From Stagonosporopsis chrysanthemi (lineage: Eukaryota > Ascomycota > Dothideomycetes > Pleosporales > Didymellaceae): a DNA stretch of 64,000 nt. The stretch covers positions 62,001 through 126,000 of the forward strand of contig JAFISE010000058.1 in NCBI GenBank assembly GCA_022560025.1, read 5' to 3'. Shown in pieces: positions 59,291-64,000 of the stretch; the first letter of the stretch is position 1; every line of letters begins with the position of its first letter. The notes below the pieces were generated by a model. That model was not told the DNA's origin. It made no database searches and saw only the letters and a list, made by a program, of their open reading frames with translations. The translations under genes were made by a program, and so were the position numbers.

Positions 59291-60166
59291 ATGCACTTCA
59301 CACTTGCCGCTACCGTGTCGGCTCTCGCTCTCCTCGCCGGCTCAGTCAACGCTCTGCCCGCAAAGCAGACACAGACCTACGAGCCTGCCACCAGGCTCGA
59401 CAAGCTCGCCAAGTTGATGCCCAAGAGCGCTCTTCCAGCTCCAGATGGCCTGCAGCTCAAGTTTGTCGTCCTCGGCGTTGGCACTCAGGTACGTAACTTC
59501 TACAGCTGTGAAGCACACCGCGTGTGTACTAATCCTACGCAGAACTATACATGTGGCAGTGACGAGAACGCTGCTCCTGGCACCACTGGCGCTGCTGGTG
59601 AGTCGTTTCCGCACTATTGACCAGACTGCCATCTAACATAGCCCAGCGGACCTCTACGACATCGGCACGCAGCTTAGCAAAGACGCCTTCGCACGTTGGA
59701 CCATCCCCACCATCTCGCCCCTGGCGCTCTCTCTCTCCTCCCAGCCATCCCGCTTCGTGCAGAACCTGAAGTCCCTGAGCTACGAGCACAAAATCGGCCA
59801 CCACTTCTTCACTGGTAGCTCGCCCGTCTTCGCCCTCGACCAGATCGCCATGACCCCGTACCCTCTCACCGTCGTAGCCAAGCTCAACGAGACGGACGCC
59901 CCGAAGACTTCTTGCCCTGGCTCCAACGCCGAGGGCGCGATCAAGTGGCTGCTCCTCAAGGACACCAAGGGCCTCAGCCAGGGTGGTATCGATACCGTCT
60001 ACCGTATCGAGACGGCGGGTGGCAACAAGCCTGCCACTTGCAAGGGGCAGAAGGCCGCTTTCGAGGTCAAGTACAGCGCACAGTGTATGTCTCCCTCCCT
60101 TGTGACGTAGTGTTCCAGCCACTGACATCTCTAGACTGGATCTTCGGCCCCAAGAACTCCTACTAG
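59291..60166 (+). CDS. Secreted DUF3455 protein
   Basis: Four exons: 59291-59488, 59543-59597, 59647-60084 and 60135-60166; all phases agree; 240 aa. A signal peptide (MHFTLAATVSALALLAGSVNA) precedes the domain. Conserved blocks are PDGLQLKFVVLGVGTQNYTC, AALYDIG-like ADLYDIGTQL, and KIGHHFFTG then SPVF. These are followed by AIKWLLLKDTKGL, GIDTVYRIETAGGNKPATC, and AFEVKYSAQYWIFGP at the end. This is the DUF3455 layout, common in fungal secretomes and sometimes mislabelled as malate dehydrogenase. Function unknown. Four cysteines in the mature part may pair. Confidence 0.9.
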
Positions 60167-60930
60167 CTCCAACCTATGGCAGAGAACCTCCGAACTCCTC
60201 ATTGTCATAGCTGGGGTGGCATAGCCGTCTCTGCAACTATGATTACAACGCTCGCACTGCTGCTGTGTCCCTTCATCGATACCGCTCTGCCCAACACTGC
60301 ATCACACGCCCGCATGGCTACTGATCACTTTCTTTTCACTTCTCTGTACCTATTTTCGTCAAGATACCCTTTAGGCGTTACGGTGGGCAGGCGCTATACA
60401 AAAGATGTTCTTTCACAACAGTTTCCACGATAATACAAACTCTATGGCTCTTGGAGCCTGTTTACCTACCATCTCCTTGCTACTACCTTGCTGTGACCGT
60501 GAGATGCCGTGCTGCCTCTGCAGCTACTTTGGCTTTGCTTGCTTGCTTCGCACTTTGTGCTCTGCATTGGCGCTACATGCCGCCGTGCAACTGCTGCCAG
60601 CCTCTTGTGGAGCTCGTGCAACGGCTGCCAGCCTCACGGCAGGGGTTGGGCCGTTGTAGCCGCCGAGAGTTGGTGTCTGACAGGGCGGCTTGCTGTACGA
60701 GCATCCAAATACGACGAGGTCACGCGCAACTAAGTGGACAGCGCTCAGGCTTTCGTTGAAAAGTAGACACTTCGTTCCAAGAGGTTGTACATGTACATTT
60801 TACAACGCCGATCCACATGACCCAAAAGCACGCTGTCCGAGGAGAGTAGTAGTAATTACAAGATTCGAACACGTCCAAGACACACCGTCAAGGTAAAGAC
60901 CAACATCAACATCGACAGCTTAGATGGAAT
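60167..60930. other. Intergenic between convergent secreted-protein and Tom70 genes
   Basis: Convergent 3' regions. Several cysteine-rich short plus frames near 60405-60760 overlap one another and reflect repeated TGCTGC/GCCTG sequence. Confidence 0.4.
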
Positions 60931-62994
60931 CTACCTCATGCCAAAGCCGCCCGCGCCGGCTGCAGCACCCATAGCACCCAGTCTGCTGGCAAGCTTGGGG
61001 TACTTCTCCTGGACCTCGAGCTGTGTCCTTGTAGCCTCGGCGTAGCTAAGGGCATTGACAATCTCGCCTTCTGTCCTTGATAGCTCGGCAGCGCGCTCGA
61101 AGTACTTGAGTGCTTCTGTAACCTTGCCCTGCTGGAGGAGCAGTTGCGCCATGGTGGCGACGGCGATGTCGCACTCGGGGTCGATGATGAGAGCCTTCTC
61201 GCACAGCTTCTCGGCCTCGTTAAAGTCGTTCTTCCATTGGAAGAGGGCGAGAGCCTTGTTGATGAGGGGCAGCACGTTCATGCCGAGCGGCTTGCTGCTC
61301 TTCTCCATCTCGACGGCGGTGTCGAACTTTTCGATGGCCTCCTGGTATTTCTGCTGGTCGAGGAGCAGCTCGCCGTAGTAGTTGTAAACGTCGGGTACTT
61401 GGGAGAAGTTCTTCATGCAGCGGCGGAAAGTGGCCATGGACGAGGCGATGGAGCCCATCTTGTATTGTGTGACACCGAGCTGGATGTGCGAGAAGATGAA
61501 GGTCTCGTCGAGGTCGATCGAGCGCTGGTAGTCCTTAGCAGCCTCACCAAATTCGGACTTGATGAAGTGCAGCTGTGCACGGTGGTAGAAGATATCGGGA
61601 TCGGTCTCGTTCTGTCCAAGGGCGGTCGCAAAGTCGGCTTCGGCAGCTTCAGGGTTGGCTGTCAAGGGTCAGAAATGCTAGTCCTTTGTCATATCAGTAT
61701 ACGTACCGAGCTCCAAGTGCATGCTGGCGCGCTTGATGAAGCTCTGTGTCAGCGAAGGCTGCAGCTCAACGCTCTTGTCCATGTCGTGCAGGGCATCCTC
61801 GTTGTCGCCCTTGAGGTAGCGGAAGGTTCCGCGCATGTTATACGCGAAAGCCTCGTGCTCGCCGAGGTCGCCCAGCTCCAGAGCACGGTCGAAGGCTGCG
61901 GCGGCCTCTGCGTAGCCCTCGCCGGTCTTTGTGCCCATGGCCTTGAGACCCTTGCGCAGCTGGCCCTTGCCGCTCTCCTCGTCGAGCTCAGCGTCGTCCT
62001 CGAGGCCGGCGGGCGCAGGCTTGGGGCGGAAGCTCTGCAGATAGTTGGTGACGAAGGTCGGGCTGGGCAGCTTCTTCTCCTTGGAGGCGAGGATGGCCTT
62101 GCCCTTCTGCTCGGCGACCTTCTTCAGCAGGCGCTCGACGCTCTGGGCGCTGCTCTCGTTGCGGAAGCCGTCGATGATGCAGCTGGCTGTGTAGTCGAGG
62201 AGAGCCTCGCTGTTGCGCTCAACCTGCTCGTATGCGTTGGCGCGGCGGTTCAGGGCTTTGACGTACTCGTTGTCGAGGTTGATAGCGGCGGTGGTGTCGT
62301 CAATGACCTTGTCCCAGTCGGACATGGCATTGTAGCAGGCGGCGCGGTTCGAGTAGAAGACCGGGTCCTGCTTGCAGAGAATGGCCTTGCCGTACAGCTC
62401 GATGGCGCGGTTGTAGTCCTTGGACCCGTACGCCTTGTTGCCGGCTGCCTTGAGCTTGGCGGCATAGTCTTTGCGCTCCTGTATGCTGTCAGCTGCATCC
62501 GGTACCCATGTCCATTAGATGTCTGCGCACCTCCTCCGACAGCGCGCTCACTGTGCTCTCGGTGACCTCGGGAAGCTCGTCCTCAGGTGTCGCTGCCACC
62601 GACGCCTTCCTCTCTGCCGCAGGCTCCTCCTTTGTCTCGTTCGCCTTGGCCGCGCGCTCCTTCTCGCGCCTCCGCTCGCGCTGCTTCTTGCGCTTGTTTG
62701 CTGTGCCTGTTGCCGATCCGTCTGTGGCCGAGTCGGACGAATTGAAGTAGTAGATGGCGCCGCCCGCGCCAACGACGAGTGTCACTCCGGCGATGGTGTA
62801 AACGACGCCCTTGTTCTCAGACGCCCAGTTCGACAGCCTTGTCTGGGTTAGTAGAGACCTCGGGACACAGCTCTGAGGGAGCTGCCGGGGCTAACGTGCC
62901 TTGACCAGAATCCATCCGACTCGGGAATGCCGACGGGGAAGGGGCCTGGTGCGCTGATCACCGGAGCGGGTGCGTTGCCGGTGATGTTGGCCAT
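60931..62994 (-). CDS. TOM70: Mitochondrial protein import receptor Tom70
   Basis: Four exons on the minus strand: 62994-62896, 62842-62531, 62478-61707 and 61658-60931; 636 aa. The first donor (GTTAGC) is atypical, but phases and family length agree. The N-terminus is an intermembrane segment followed by the outer-membrane anchor VVYTIAGVTLVVGAGGAIYYF (about 45-65). A charged linker (KRKKQRERRREKERAAK) comes next. TPR repeats begin with AAKLKAAGNKAYGSKDYNRAIELYGKAI, the clamp that binds Hsp70/Hsp90 tails. The C-terminal TPR groove includes FIFSHIQLGVTQYKMGS and PLINKALALFQWKNDFNEAEKLC. Tom70 receives carrier-type preproteins from cytosolic chaperones. Confidence 0.95.
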
Positions 62995-63700
62995 GGTGAG
63001 AAACGCAAAAGGGATATTAAAGCGATGAAAATACAAAGTCGAAGCGGAACGGCGCACAATGGCGGTGGTGATGGATTGGTACTGCAGAAGCTGCACGTCA
63101 AAGATTAAGTTGGCCCCTGCGGGATGACTTCATGGTCGTCCTTGCTAAACACGCCAACACAACAACGCCATTCACCGTTTGTTACCACTTGATGCGCTGC
63201 GCGTCACTTGAATGGACTGCACAGCTTCTAGCTGCAGCAGTGTGTACCGCCTTCTCTGTCTTGTGCCAATCATGCTTCAAGCGCTCGCCTGCAACACTTT
63301 CACGTGACAGACAGCAGCTCTCACTGCCTCACTAGAGCTTTGCCCTAGATTGACAGTAGACACATGCACTCAGTCGCTGTGACGAATCATCTTGCTTTAG
63401 TGGAAGTACTCGATAAACATCCTCCCTTGGAATAATCGCCCGCCGGTACCACGGCATCGAGCACCGGCGCAAGCGGAGTTTAGAGTCAAAGTAGTGCATC
63501 ACTTTACACCACCGCATCACCGACATCAACAGAGCATAGAGCATTAACATAGCCAGATAGCGTCACCCATTTGATACTGACAGGTACCATAGTATACCCA
63601 ATCCAGCCCCGCAAACACCAAGGACGCAGACCCGGCTCCATCCTCGGTGAGAAGACGACGTTCCAGAGTACTTGTGAAAGCATCCAGGCGACCTACCAAT
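62995..63700. promoter_or_regulatory. Divergent region between Tom70 and the last gene
   Basis: 0.7 kb between divergent starts. No other gene recognised. Confidence 0.4.
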
Positions 63701-64000
63701 ATGTCAGCTTCGTCAACATTCCAACTGTTTACCTCCATTCGCTATGATCCACTCCTACTTACCAGCTCCGAAAATTCAAGGCCAGATCTAAACTTTATCA
63801 CCCCGTCACCGTTCTACATGCTCGCCTACCACCGAGACCGCATGGTGGAAGCTGCGCAACACTTCGATTTCGATCTCGTAACCTCAGCATTGGCTGATGG
63901 ACCGTATCTGCACAAAAACCTACTAGAAAAAGTCAAGGCGTGGCAGGAAAAGGAGGGAAAAGATGACGGGCCCCTCAAAGTACGCATTCTCTTCGACAAA
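63701..64000 (+). CDS. Aminodeoxychorismate-lyase-like (class IV aminotransferase fold) protein, 5' part
   Basis: The ATG at 63701 opens a frame of 100 codons that runs off the right edge. The visible part (FTSIRYDPLLLTS, then FYMLAYHRDRMVEAAQHF and LKVRILFD) matches the N-terminal half of fungal ABZ2-like proteins as I know them: F.S.RYDP.L, a HRDRM.EAA.HF block in place of the usual lid, and KVR.L. ABZ2 makes p-aminobenzoate for folate. The catalytic lysine and cofactor region lie beyond the window, so the assignment is provisional. Confidence 0.65.
   Translation, partial: MSASSTFQLFTSIRYDPLLLTSSENSRPDLNFITPSPFYMLAYHRDRMVEAAQHFDFDLVTSALADGPYLHKNLLEKVKAWQEKEGKDDGPLKVRILFDK

Noticed and set aside
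61144..62565. A 473-codon plus frame opposite Tom70
   Set aside because: Tom70 on the minus strand is certain and its codon bias explains the open antisense frame.

Overview
The window is a 64 kb piece of a filamentous ascomycete (Pezizomycotina) nuclear genome. The genes are eukaryotic housekeeping genes. They are interrupted by short introns, mostly 45-114 bp, with GTRNGT-type donors and CTAAC-like branch sites. Several families are typical of filamentous fungi: UstYa/DUF3328, DUF3455 secreted proteins, NmrA-like proteins and HxDFxPRN kinase-like proteins. A dothideomycete is my best guess, at low confidence. Exon boundaries were worked out by eye from splice signals, reading phase and family expectation, so they are predictions.

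Layout. 1-9.2 kb: 3' end of an SMP-30/gluconolactonase gene, an F-box-like gene with a frame-shifting 11-bp duplication, MBF1, a membrane-anchored histidine phosphatase, eIF3i, and an SH3-like protein. 9.7-21.7 kb: trifunctional C1-tetrahydrofolate synthase with an apparent mitochondrial presequence, a metallo-beta-lactamase-fold hydrolase, a 3-hydroxyisobutyrate-dehydrogenase-like enzyme, a carboxymuconolactone-decarboxylase-like protein, an unrecognised protein, a diverged tandem duplication and an amino-acid permease. 21.9-30.6 kb: a 27-bp minisatellite, COG8 and a UBE2O-like giant E2 sharing one short divergent promoter, a decayed DUF1772 gene and an NmrA-like gene.

30.6-43.3 kb is a gene-poor accessory stretch. 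It holds a four-TM protein, two paralogous kinase-like genes flanking a secreted lipocalin, a broken gene with a nuclease-like D...ExK pattern, a small secreted six-cysteine protein, and a small basic/acidic protein ending in a CaaX box. 43.7-51.7 kb returns to core genes: telomere-capping Ten1, ESCRT-III Snf7, a forkhead/FHA regulator of FHL1 type, and a prolyl-4-hydroxylase-like dioxygenase. 52.9-57.7 kb carries a UstYa-family oxidase, an amidohydrolase and a cytochrome P450, a possible small metabolite cluster. 59.3-64 kb has a secreted DUF3455 protein, the import receptor Tom70, and the 5' end of an aminodeoxychorismate-lyase-like gene.

Three introns (31845-31895, 50192-50281, 57547-57591) are multiples of three and free of stops, so they hide inside apparently continuous reading frames. 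Several very long antisense frames over GC-rich genes (for example 1004 codons opposite the C1-THF synthase) are treated as shadows. I found no tRNA, rRNA, CRISPR or intact transposon.
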